45,677 bases of DNA from Spirochaetota bacterium (GTDB lineage Bacteria; Spirochaetota; Spirochaetia; Treponematales; UBA12059): the NCBI GenBank assembly GCA_018815555.1, contig JAHIWF010000158.1, forward strand, positions 1-45,677, in the 5' to 3' direction. Shown in pieces: positions 17,412-25,526 of the stretch (positions within the stretch are counted from its first letter, which is position 1; every line of letters begins with the position of its first letter). Below the pieces are notes generated by a model that did not search any database, was not told where the DNA came from, and saw nothing but the letters and a program-made list of their open reading frames with translations. The position numbers and the translations under genes were made by a program.

Positions 17412-19980
17412 CTCGCATACCCCCGATTCCGTTTTGCAGCCAGGTTACAATTGCATCATACTCAAATTGACTAGTAAGCCGCAACAGTTCATCGGCCAGG
17501 GGCTCGCTTGTCTTACGGATTTCTGCAATCAGTTCCCGTATAAGCTGATCATCAAGCATCGCAATTGATTGATATAAGCGCATTGCCAAAACCGGATCGA
17601 GCCCGGCCAGATTTTCCGGGACAAGACAACTGACTTCGGCTTCATATTTATGGTGCGCATGGCCTGATTCATCCTGGTCCGCATATATAAAACGCGCATC
17701 AAGCAGGCCGGCCATCACCCGGAATATCTCTTCATTCTTAAATGGTTTTATTACAATACCATCACATCCGCTTTCAAGCACCCTGGTCCTGGTGTCATAA
17801 AAAGAATCGGCGGTAATCGCCGCAATCGGCACCCGGTACCACTGTCCCATTGGATTAGCCAGCAATTCATAACGGCGTATAGCCTTGATAGTTTCATAAC
17901 CGTCCATTTCCGGCATATGTATATCCATCCAGACAAAATCCGGCTTCCACTTTTTAAAAGCATCGAGTGCAATTTTACCGTTTTCAGCGGTTTTTACCGA
18001 GAAACCTACCGAAAGCAGTAAATCTTCCAGCAACCTGCGGTTGTCACCATCGTCTTCGGCTATCAGCACCCTGTACTCGCGCTGGCCGGGCTGAAGCTTA
18101 CGTACCATTCTGGCCGGCCTGGTTAATATTCCTGAGCTAAAGCCCTGAACGGCCTCGCCTGCAGGCAGGCAGAATGAAAAAACCGAACCCTTTCCCGAAT
18201 GACTTTGCAGGTTTAATTCGCCGCCCAGCAAGGCCACATATTCGCGGGTAATCGCCAGGCCCAGCCCGGAACCCTGCCCCATCGAAGTGCTGAAAATCTG
18301 CTCAAAAGGCTGAAAAATCCGTTCCTGATCTTCTACTGCAATACCAACCCCGGTATCACGCACTTCGAAACAAATGGCCGGATTGCGCTCAGCTCCTAGC
18401 GCTACTGCCGCGAGATCGGCCGGTCGAACCAGGCTTACACTCATTGTTACTGTACCACTTTGGGTAAATTTGATGGCGTTTCCCAACAGATTTACCAAAA
18501 TCTGATTTAGCTTTGCCGAATCGGTGCTAATCCTGACAGGCAGTCCGGTCTCCAGTGCCAGCCTTAGTTCCAATCCCTTCTGTACAGCTCGATGGCTATA
18601 CAAATCCATCAAACCCTGTAAAAAATCATCCAGGGCTATAGTCTGTAGGTGCAGCTCCACCCGACCAGCCTCAATTTTGGAGATTTCCAGAATATCATTG
18701 ATAAGCGCAAGCAAATGTCCTCCACTGCGGTTTATCACAGCCAGACGTTCCCGGTGTTCTGCCGGCAGCTTCAGGTCATGCCCCATCAACTGCGTAAATC
18801 CCAAAATAGCGTTTAGTGGTGTTCGCAATTCATGGGTCATATTGGCCAGGAAATTACTTTTTGCCCGGTTGGCCAAACGGGCTTCGTCCCGGGCTTGTGT
18901 CAGCTCGGCTGTCCGTTCCATGATGGAATCCTCCAGATCGATCTGATACTTGGCCAGATTCTCTTTCTCGTCACGCACCAAGCCTATAAGATGCAGCAAT
19001 TCCAGCGCAAAACTGCGAATCAAGGCATGGTACTGGATGTTTTCATCAAATTGCAGCGGCTTTTCCGAAGCATTGTGCAGCACTTCTGCCAAGGCCGGTA
19101 TCATTGAATCCAGCATAAGGACAGGATCACTCCCGGCTGCAGCAATAGATTTTGACAAACGCTGGGTAAACATCAAAAGCTCGTCATGTTCCCGGCGAAG
19201 CATTTCGAAATCAGAATGAATCCGGCTGGTGCGCCGGTTGACTATTGCGATGACTATCAGCAGAAGAATGGCAACACTGCCGAACAAAAGCATATCACTA
19301 CTGATATCCTGGAACACCAGCAGCTGTCCGCCGGCTATAGCCGTGATACTTTTCCCGACCACCAGATAGAGTTTCCCGTCATCGATGCGCAATAACCCAG
19401 TTTGTGGTTCCCTACCTAGCCAATCAGGATTATCAGAGTACCGGATATGTTCGTCGGACACAATGGCCAGTCGGGTTCCACTGGCCAGGGTAGAGGGGAA
19501 AAAATTATCCAGCCGGAAAGAATGCACCTGATAGTAACCCGGATAGCTCTTGACCAGGTGTACCCGCTGCTGGCCATCCAGCAGATCCTGGTAAAAAATA
19601 ATCAAAAGTTCACCAGATTCAAGTTTGCTAATTCTGGTAAAAAACCCGCTTTCACGCAGATCCAGCCCATTCATCAGCGGATCGGGCGACCGGAGCAGCG
19701 TTCCGCCGGCACTGATCCGCAGCTCATGTTCGGGCAGCGGCAGGTCGCCAAACCGGCGGGTTCCGTCATCCATGGTCATTTCAAGCCGGTCGAGCCGTGC
19801 AAGAAAATAGTCACGCCACAGTGTAATGACGCCATTTAGGTGAAGACTGTTTATAATAAGGAAAAAAACCAGGAACAGCAGAGCCATACCTATCAGCACC
19901 GCCCGGCTTATATTGAGTGTCTGAAGAATCTTGCGGTAAAGTGTGCTGATGTTTCGGGTAGTACCCTGTATGTTTGTCAT
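17404..19980 (-). CDS. Membrane hybrid sensor histidine kinase with C-terminal receiver
   Basis: N-terminal TM segments; SNFLANMTHELRTPLNAILGFTQLM; LGNAIKFTQ; GSGLGLAITREYVALLGG; REC VLIAEDDGDNRRLLEDLL...DFVWMDIHMPEMDGYE...KPFKNEEIFR. Overlaps the downstream REC-HK gene. Confidence 0.88.
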   Translation of the reverse strand: MTNIQGTTRNISTLYRKILQTLNISRAVLIGMALLFLVFFLIINSLHLNGVITLWRDYFLARLDRLEMTMDDGTRRFGDLPLPEHELRISAGGTLLRSPDPLMNGLDLRESGFFTRISKLESGELLIIFYQDLLDGQQRVHLVKSYPGYYQVHSFRLDNFFPSTLASGTRLAIVSDEHIRYSDNPDWLGREPQTGLLRIDDGKLYLVVGKSITAIAGGQLLVFQDISSDMLLFGSVAILLLIVIAIVNRRTSRIHSDFEMLRREHDELLMFTQRLSKSIAAAGSDPVLMLDSMIPALAEVLHNASEKPLQFDENIQYHALIRSFALELLHLIGLVRDEKENLAKYQIDLEDSIMERTAELTQARDEARLANRAKSNFLANMTHELRTPLNAILGFTQLMGHDLKLPAEHRERLAVINRSGGHLLALINDILEISKIEAGRVELHLQTIALDDFLQGLMDLYSHRAVQKGLELRLALETGLPVRISTDSAKLNQILVNLLGNAIKFTQSGTVTMSVSLVRPADLAAVALGAERNPAICFEVRDTGVGIAVEDQERIFQPFEQIFSTSMGQGSGLGLAITREYVALLGGELNLQSHSGKGSVFSFCLPAGEAVQGFSSGILTRPARMVRKLQPGQREYRVLIAEDDGDNRRLLEDLLLSVGFSVKTAENGKIALDAFKKWKPDFVWMDIHMPEMDGYETIKAIRRYELLANPMGQWYRVPIAAITADSFYDTRTRVLESGCDGIVIKPFKNEEIFRVMAGLLDARFIYADQDESGHAHHKYEAEVSCLVPENLAGLDPVLAMRLYQSIAMLDDQLIRELIAEIRKTSEPLADELLRLTSQFEYDAIVTWLQNGIGGMRDE

Positions 19981-20152
19981 GCTTATCTTTCGACCGACTG
20001 CAGCGCGAACTGTCGCAGCAGTCCAGCCCGGGCTACAGGCATGCAGAGTAAAAAATGCTGACAGTTCTGGCGTATCATCCCGGCCACCTCGTTCCAGTTC
20101 TGAGTTTGATGCAGGAGCAGCCTGAAATCAAGTGACCGGGGCAAAAATCATG

Positions 20153-20905
20153 CTACAGCTGTACGCCGGCTTCATCCAATGCCAGAACCTCGTATACCTC
20201 TGTTGTTTCTCCGGCGCCAAGCACCGAAAGGGTTTCTCTAAACCCCAGCCGCAAGGCGGCCCGCACCGGCTCTATCGCCGAAGCGCTGGCGGCAACCAGG
20301 CTGGTGGTTTTGGTTTTTGCCCACTTCTGCAGCACCGAAGCCATGTTTACCGTATCGCCAAGAATATCCAGTCTGGCATACAGAGGGTGACCGATACTGC
20401 CCATCCACACCTGCCCGCTGGCAAGCGTATAGCGCGCCGTAAACGGCTGCGACCGCCGGGCGGCGAATACCGCGCGGAAAGCCCGCAACTGATGCTGCGC
20501 GCCAATAAACACCGCCAAGAGCTCGTCACCTATATATTTGACAGGCAGACCGTCCTGGGCCATCACTTGCTCGGTGAGTGGATAGAAAAACGTATTCAGG
20601 GAGATAGCCAGATCGGCGGCTGATTGTTTGCAGGCCAGACTGCTGAAATCCTGCAGGTCGGCAAAAAGCACCGTAGCCGCAACCGTACGCTGGTCGCGCC
20701 AGTTGGAACATAACAGTGTATCGATGGATACACCGAGAATTTCCGACAGCTGCGGCAACATGGCAATGTCCGGCGCATTTTCGCCGCGCTCCCACTTGGA
20801 AACAGCCTGCGCGCTTATCTGCAGTGCGGCGGCCAGATCATTCTGGGTAAAGCCCAGCCTGGACCTATAAGTTTTAATAACAGAACCGATATCCTCGAGC
20901 AGCAT
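20153..20905 (-). CDS. XRE-family HTH fused to a class III adenylate/guanylate cyclase-like domain
   Basis: HTH: IGSVIKTYRSRLGFTQNDLAAALQISAQAVSKWERGENAPDIAMLPQLSEILGVSIDTLL; cyclase: VAATVLFADLQDFSSLA, PVKYIGDELLAVF, LDILGDTVNMASVL; SD aggagg. Confidence 0.85.
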   Translation of the reverse strand: MLLEDIGSVIKTYRSRLGFTQNDLAAALQISAQAVSKWERGENAPDIAMLPQLSEILGVSIDTLLCSNWRDQRTVAATVLFADLQDFSSLACKQSAADLAISLNTFFYPLTEQVMAQDGLPVKYIGDELLAVFIGAQHQLRAFRAVFAARRSQPFTARYTLASGQVWMGSIGHPLYARLDILGDTVNMASVLQKWAKTKTTSLVAASASAIEPVRAALRLGFRETLSVLGAGETTEVYEVLALDEAGVQL

Positions 20906-20921
20906 GTATGCCTCCTGTGCT

Positions 20922-20942
20922 GTGTTGGCTTAAGCATAACAC
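20922..20942. promoter_or_regulatory. Imperfect palindrome over the -10 of the XRE-cyclase gene
   Basis: GTGTTgGCTTAAGCatAACAC; overlaps minus-strand -10 candidate TTATGC. Confidence 0.45.
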
Positions 20943-21012
20943 GGCGGACGGCACAAATAAATGACGCAATCAGACAGTCGGATCAACCAGCGCGCCATTT
21001 CCGGTGCGGCGA

Positions 21013-21744
21013 TTACTTCAAGCTGCGGATGCGCTGCAGCTCGGCGTCCATAACCTCGCGGCTGCGCAGGGCCAAATCGGCCGGCTTGTCTTCGGTGCTT
21101 ACCAGAATTGGTGGCAAAATGTGAATGTAAATCGGATGGCGGCAGAGTGCGTTAAAACCCTTCCTGGGCAGCACCTGATACGGCCCGTCGATAACCACCG
21201 GCAGCAAGGAAGTTCCGGTGCTGCTGGCCGAGCGGAAAGCGCCTTTTTTAAATTCACCCAGTTCGCCGTCTCTGGTGCGCGTACCTTCGGGGAACACAAG
21301 CAGCGAGTCGCCTTTCTGCAGCAGCGTTTCCAGGCGGCGTATCGCGTCAAACTGGCTTTTCTGATTTTTACGGTCCACCAGCAAATGGCCGCTCAGAAAC
21401 AGATTCCAGCCGATTATCGGTACAAAACCCAGAATTTTCTTGCCTATCATCTTAACCGGATAGAACAGACGGAAGGCGATAAGCACATCGATGAGTGATT
21501 GATGGTTCATGATGACCACATGCGGCTTGCTGCGGTCCAGATGCTCGCGCCCCTGGATTTTTACCTTCCACAGCGGGCTCAGCCACAGGGCAAAGGCACA
21601 CCAGAGTCCGGAATGGTAATGCATAACCACCCGGCGGCGGTCAAAAAGCGCGGTAAGCACGAACAACACCAGCTGAATCGGTATGAACAGCAGAAAACAC
21701 AGGGCAATTTCAAACCAGGTAAACAGCGACATCAGTGCCAGCAT
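21013..21744 (-). CDS. plsC: 1-acyl-sn-glycerol-3-phosphate acyltransferase
   Basis: Motifs NHQSLIDV and VFPEGTRTRDG; SD gaggaa. Confidence 0.88.
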   Translation of the reverse strand: MLALMSLFTWFEIALCFLLFIPIQLVLFVLTALFDRRRVVMHYHSGLWCAFALWLSPLWKVKIQGREHLDRSKPHVVIMNHQSLIDVLIAFRLFYPVKMIGKKILGFVPIIGWNLFLSGHLLVDRKNQKSQFDAIRRLETLLQKGDSLLVFPEGTRTRDGELGEFKKGAFRSASSTGTSLLPVVIDGPYQVLPRKGFNALCRHPIYIHILPPILVSTEDKPADLALRSREVMDAELQRIRSLK

Positions 21745-21874
21745 GGAACTTCCTCGTCAGACGGGCTAGTTCTGACAGTAGCGGCTGGCCGGCCAAAAGT
21801 CAAGTCGCCCGGCATGCCGCCGCCGTGCCGGTGTTGCCGTGCCGATGCCGCGCCCCGGGGGCAGGCCCTACTTG

Positions 21875-21903
21875 TTGAATATATTCATTTTTTAATATAT
21901 ATT
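21875..21903 (+). promoter_or_regulatory. Leaderless-type promoter with palindrome at the -35
   Basis: TTGAAT - 17 nt - TATATT, 6 nt before ATG 21910; TGAATATATTCA (21876-21887) perfect palindrome. Confidence 0.6.
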
Positions 21904-21909
21904 GATGCA

Positions 21910-22410
21910 ATGACCAGACCAGCCCGCATCCAAGCCCTTATTTCGCTCATTTTTGTAGTATCAGTTGCTGTTGGCGGCTTTTTTATTCCCTATATCGGCT
22001 TTGCCGTAGCCCTGGTAATGCTTGTCGCGCTTATTATGACCCTGATAAAACCCCGCTCGTTCTGCACCTACGCCTGCCCGCGCGGCAAAGCGTTGGGCCT
22101 GGCCCTTAAGCCATTCAGCCGCGGCAAGCCCCTGCCAAAAGGTTTTGCAACAGCCGGTACCCGCCGCGCCTTATGCGGCTTTATGATGGTCTGCGTAATC
22201 AGCAGCATTGTGCGCCTGTTTCAGATACCGGCGGCGCTTGGTACATTTTTCTGGTCCGTGTGCGTTATTTCGCTGCTTGGCGGCGTAGCTCTGGGTCTGC
22301 TGTACCGGCCGCGGGCCTGGTGCGCTGTCTGCCCGATGGCCACGCTGCAGGAAACCATCGGGGGTTTTCGCCGGCCGGCAGCAACGCAAGCCGCAGGCGA
22401 AAAATCCTGA
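21910..22410 (+). CDS. Short NapH/NosR-like membrane protein with polyferredoxin-type Cys motifs
   Basis: MTRPARIQALISLIFVVSVAVGGFFIPYIGF...FCTYACPRGKALGLAL...WCAVCPMATLQETIG; start reset to ATG 21910. Confidence 0.7.
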   Translation: MTRPARIQALISLIFVVSVAVGGFFIPYIGFAVALVMLVALIMTLIKPRSFCTYACPRGKALGLALKPFSRGKPLPKGFATAGTRRALCGFMMVCVISSIVRLFQIPAALGTFFWSVCVISLLGGVALGLLYRPRAWCAVCPMATLQETIGGFRRPAATQAAGEKS

Positions 22411-22472
22411 AGCAAGCTGATTCACGCTGCCGGGCAGCCCTGCCCCAGGCAGAGCCGCCCAGACTGAAGCAA

Positions 22473-23345
22473 TCAGGGTTTCAGTGTATCCAGCAGCGCC
22501 TGCAAGGCTGTTTTTGCTACTGAAAATTCAACACCAGCGGCTGTTGCCGCATCGCGTACACTCGTAGTATTGGCACCGGGCTCGAAGCCGATAGCTGCCT
22601 GAACCTGTTCTTTAGTCAGGCCCCACTGATACAAATCGTAGAAAGTAGTCTTGCCTACTACTGTCATGGCAGTGCCGGTACCCGTGCCCGTTCCGATACC
22701 GCTGCCTTCGCCGGCTGGTGTCGGAGTGTGTTCTTCCTCTGCAGCTGTTTCGGCGCTGCCGGTTTCCGCAGCCTCGGCAGCTGTGTCTACCTTCCCCCCA
22801 GCCTCCTCAGGCGTTTCGGCAGCCTCCTCAGACAGGTTCGCACCAGCCAAAGCAGTCTTGAATTCCGCAGGCACCTCAAATGCCGCCAGGTCAGCACGAT
22901 TCAAGCCTTTTTCGCTTACCAGATACTGAATGGCCCCAGGGGGCAGCAGGGTGCCCACCTCGGCCTCAAAAGGCAAGCCGGTATACAAGGCCGTAAACAA
23001 ACGTACCGACCCGGTACCTATTTCAATATCTTCCGGCAGCACGGGTACATATAATTCCTCAAGCAAATTTACCCGGTCGGCAGGCGCGAAGCTATGCTTC
23101 GCTGAAGAAAACGCTGCGGCTGCGTCCGCTGCCGGCAGGGCAAAGACCCGCTCGATATCCAGCCAGGTATATGAACCGCGGATATCCGCCGGGTTTGGCA
23201 TTCCGGCAAACTCTCCGGTCTTGAATTTAACCGGTTCTTTGGTGGATTCAGTGGCCCAATAGCCTACAGCCTTGGCGATCATGATGCCGCCGAAAATACC
23301 GGCCACAACCAGCACAGCAAGTAAAGATGTTTTAACCCGGATCAT
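22473..23345 (-). CDS. Membrane-anchored extracytoplasmic protein, partner of the adjacent NapH-like ferredoxin
   Basis: N-terminal TM; IRGSYTWLDIERVF- and VVGKTTFYDLYQWGLTKEQVQAAIGF-type modules separated by an Ala/Glu/Gly-Thr low-complexity linker; overlaps 23342 by 4 bp. Confidence 0.5.
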   Translation of the reverse strand: MIRVKTSLLAVLVVAGIFGGIMIAKAVGYWATESTKEPVKFKTGEFAGMPNPADIRGSYTWLDIERVFALPAADAAAAFSSAKHSFAPADRVNLLEELYVPVLPEDIEIGTGSVRLFTALYTGLPFEAEVGTLLPPGAIQYLVSEKGLNRADLAAFEVPAEFKTALAGANLSEEAAETPEEAGGKVDTAAEAAETGSAETAAEEEHTPTPAGEGSGIGTGTGTGTAMTVVGKTTFYDLYQWGLTKEQVQAAIGFEPGANTTSVRDAATAAGVEFSVAKTALQALLDTLKP

Positions 23346-24238
23346 TCTGCGGCCTCCTCGTTAGCGCCGATGGCGGCAACTTTCATGCGGGGAAGAGCGC
23401 CGGCAGCCAGTACCACGGTATCAGCTACCGGGCAAGCTTCCTCACTGCTGCACTTCATGCAGGTGATGCACTGATGGTCACGCACTGTACCGGCAGTCGA
23501 CACCTTGATATTCATGGGACATTCCCGGTCGCAGGCTTTGCAGTCGATGCAGGTTTTGGCTACTCGCTTGATGCCGAAAATGCGGAACAGGTTAAAAATG
23601 CCCTGAAATGCGCCGTAGGGGCAGGCGTATTTGCAGAACGGCCGCTCTACAAAAAGTGACAATACCAGAGTGACCACCAGAATGACCACGCCGGTGAGGG
23701 CGACCTCGTGTGTCCAGAAATTGAACAGTGCAAAGTAGGGATCATACTCCTGGAAAAACAACTTGCCGCTTACAATGGTCATCCAGGTAACCCAGATCAG
23801 TGTCGCATAGCGGAGATAACGCAGGACTTTATCCAGGCGCCTGGGCACGAAATTGTTGTAACGTTTTTTAAACAACTTGCGGCCGATCGCTCCAAACCAT
23901 TCCTGTATGCTGCCCATCGGGCATACCCAGCCGCAGATTACCGGCCCGAACAGTACGCTCAGAACCAGCGCAATCACCGCAAGAGCTACCGAGGCTTCAT
24001 GGATCTTGCTTACAAAGCGGCCGGCTGTTACCAGCTGCCAGAAACTGACAACTCCGCCAAAGGGGCAGATTGCGTGCAATGAAGCGCCCTGCAACAAGAA
24101 TGGCTGCTCGACTCCAAGCTCCTTGATAGCGCCGGTAGTCGCGATCAGCGCCACCAGCACAAAGAAAAAAATCTGCACTCCCCGCCGCAGCCAGGAGACT
24201 GTTTTACGCCTTTTCGGGGCAGCTGCCTTGTCTTTCAT
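23342..24238 (-). CDS. NapH-like 4Fe-4S membrane protein
   Basis: CGWVCPMGSIQEWFG, CKYACPYGAFQG, CIDCKACDRECP, CITCMKCSSEEACP; several TM segments. Confidence 0.85.
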   Translation of the reverse strand: MKDKAAAPKRRKTVSWLRRGVQIFFFVLVALIATTGAIKELGVEQPFLLQGASLHAICPFGGVVSFWQLVTAGRFVSKIHEASVALAVIALVLSVLFGPVICGWVCPMGSIQEWFGAIGRKLFKKRYNNFVPRRLDKVLRYLRYATLIWVTWMTIVSGKLFFQEYDPYFALFNFWTHEVALTGVVILVVTLVLSLFVERPFCKYACPYGAFQGIFNLFRIFGIKRVAKTCIDCKACDRECPMNIKVSTAGTVRDHQCITCMKCSSEEACPVADTVVLAAGALPRMKVAAIGANEEAAE

Positions 24239-24315
24239 GGTTCCTCCGCGTTGTTATTCATTCACGGAGCAGTATAGTTTGACAGAACCCCTATCTCAAG
24301 CGAAACGGGCCATCT

Positions 24316-25521
24316 TCACACAATCTTCATGGATGCTTCAAGCTTTTCATAATAATTGATAACCTGACGCACATAACGCCGTTTTTCGGCATAGCTGCGC
24401 GGAAAGAACGAGCGCTTAAAGCCATTTATAATCAGGTCTTTCAGCTGGTGCGCGTTGATGTCGAAGTTTTCAGTAGCCAGGCACAATTCATTGGTTACGG
24501 TAGTATTGGAAACCAGGCGGTTGTCGGTGCAAAGGGTAATGGACAGCTGATTGTCCAGCATGCGCTGCAGGGGATGTTTGGCAACATGATCAATTTCCGG
24601 CACCGTCTGCAGGTTGCTGGTAAGGCATACTTCCAGGGTAATTCGCTTTTCAGCGATATAATTGATCAGATTATCAACATAGCGGTCTTTGTCCCTGATA
24701 TCGGAGGACAGGATTTTCGATGTATCAAAAAGAAAAAGGCCATGACCGATACGGTCGGCATGCAGCTTGGTTATGGCCTGGAATATCGATTCAGGCCCGT
24801 AGGCTTCGCCGGCGTGTACGGTCTTCATCATAAAGTGTTTGTGCACATGATCGTAGGACTCGCGGTGATTGTCGGCCGGATAGCCGTATTCGCTGCCGGC
24901 CAGATCAAAGCCAACCAGCTGGATGTCGGTATCGCGGCGGATGGCTACGGCACTGCGGGCCAGCTCCAGCGACACATCGCGGATTACTTCGCGCGAGCCG
25001 GAATATTTATGCAGCCCGAAGAACTGCTTGTAATATGGCGAGAATTTTTCATTGCAAAAGCGCATGGCACAGGCGATGATGCCGTATTCGAAACCCGGCT
25101 CGTCCTCCGGTACCTGCCGACGTATTTCCGCTCTGGCGCGCTTGAGCCCCCGGTCGGCGGCACCAAGCACCTCCTCGATCGACAGCTGCCCGTTCATAAG
25201 CAACTGCGGCGCAAAACGCGGCTCGATGTACCAGACTCCTTCAGCAAAATTGTCCATGGCCAGTTCGTAGGAAATCCGCTCGATGGCTTCAGCACTGCGC
25301 ATCACGGCACAGGTATAGGCAAAACCTTTCAGGTACTCGTTCAGATCGGCATAGCGGTCCTTGAACACGGTTTCGCGCAGACCGGCTTCGGTATAGCTGG
25401 GCAGCTCCACTCCAGCTTCTCGGGCTAATTCGATAAGCGTAGACAGCCGCATCGAACCGTCCAGATGCAAGTGTAAATCGGTTTTGGGCAGTTTGGCCAG
25501 AAATTCTACAGGGTAACGCAT
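24316..25521 (-). CDS. add: Adenosine deaminase family protein
   Basis: LPKTDLHLHLDGSMR, HAGEAYGPESI, HADRIGHG, EVCLTSN. Confidence 0.85.
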   Translation of the reverse strand: MRYPVEFLAKLPKTDLHLHLDGSMRLSTLIELAREAGVELPSYTEAGLRETVFKDRYADLNEYLKGFAYTCAVMRSAEAIERISYELAMDNFAEGVWYIEPRFAPQLLMNGQLSIEEVLGAADRGLKRARAEIRRQVPEDEPGFEYGIIACAMRFCNEKFSPYYKQFFGLHKYSGSREVIRDVSLELARSAVAIRRDTDIQLVGFDLAGSEYGYPADNHRESYDHVHKHFMMKTVHAGEAYGPESIFQAITKLHADRIGHGLFLFDTSKILSSDIRDKDRYVDNLINYIAEKRITLEVCLTSNLQTVPEIDHVAKHPLQRMLDNQLSITLCTDNRLVSNTTVTNELCLATENFDINAHQLKDLIINGFKRSFFPRSYAEKRRYVRQVINYYEKLEASMKIV

Positions 25522-25526
25522 CGATC

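Noticed and set aside
17404-17650. C-terminal Hpt domain in the hybrid kinase
   Set aside because: The helical tail (ELIAEIRKTSEPLADELLRLTSQFEYDAIVTWLQ) lacks the expected phosphoacceptor His.
22660-22710. GT/GA-rich tandem tract (GIGTGTGTGT coding)
   Set aside because: A short in-frame coding low-complexity tract, not a CRISPR or satellite.
24448-25428. 326-aa plus-strand ORF opposite adenosine deaminase
   Set aside because: Antisense shadow ORF of a well-supported gene.
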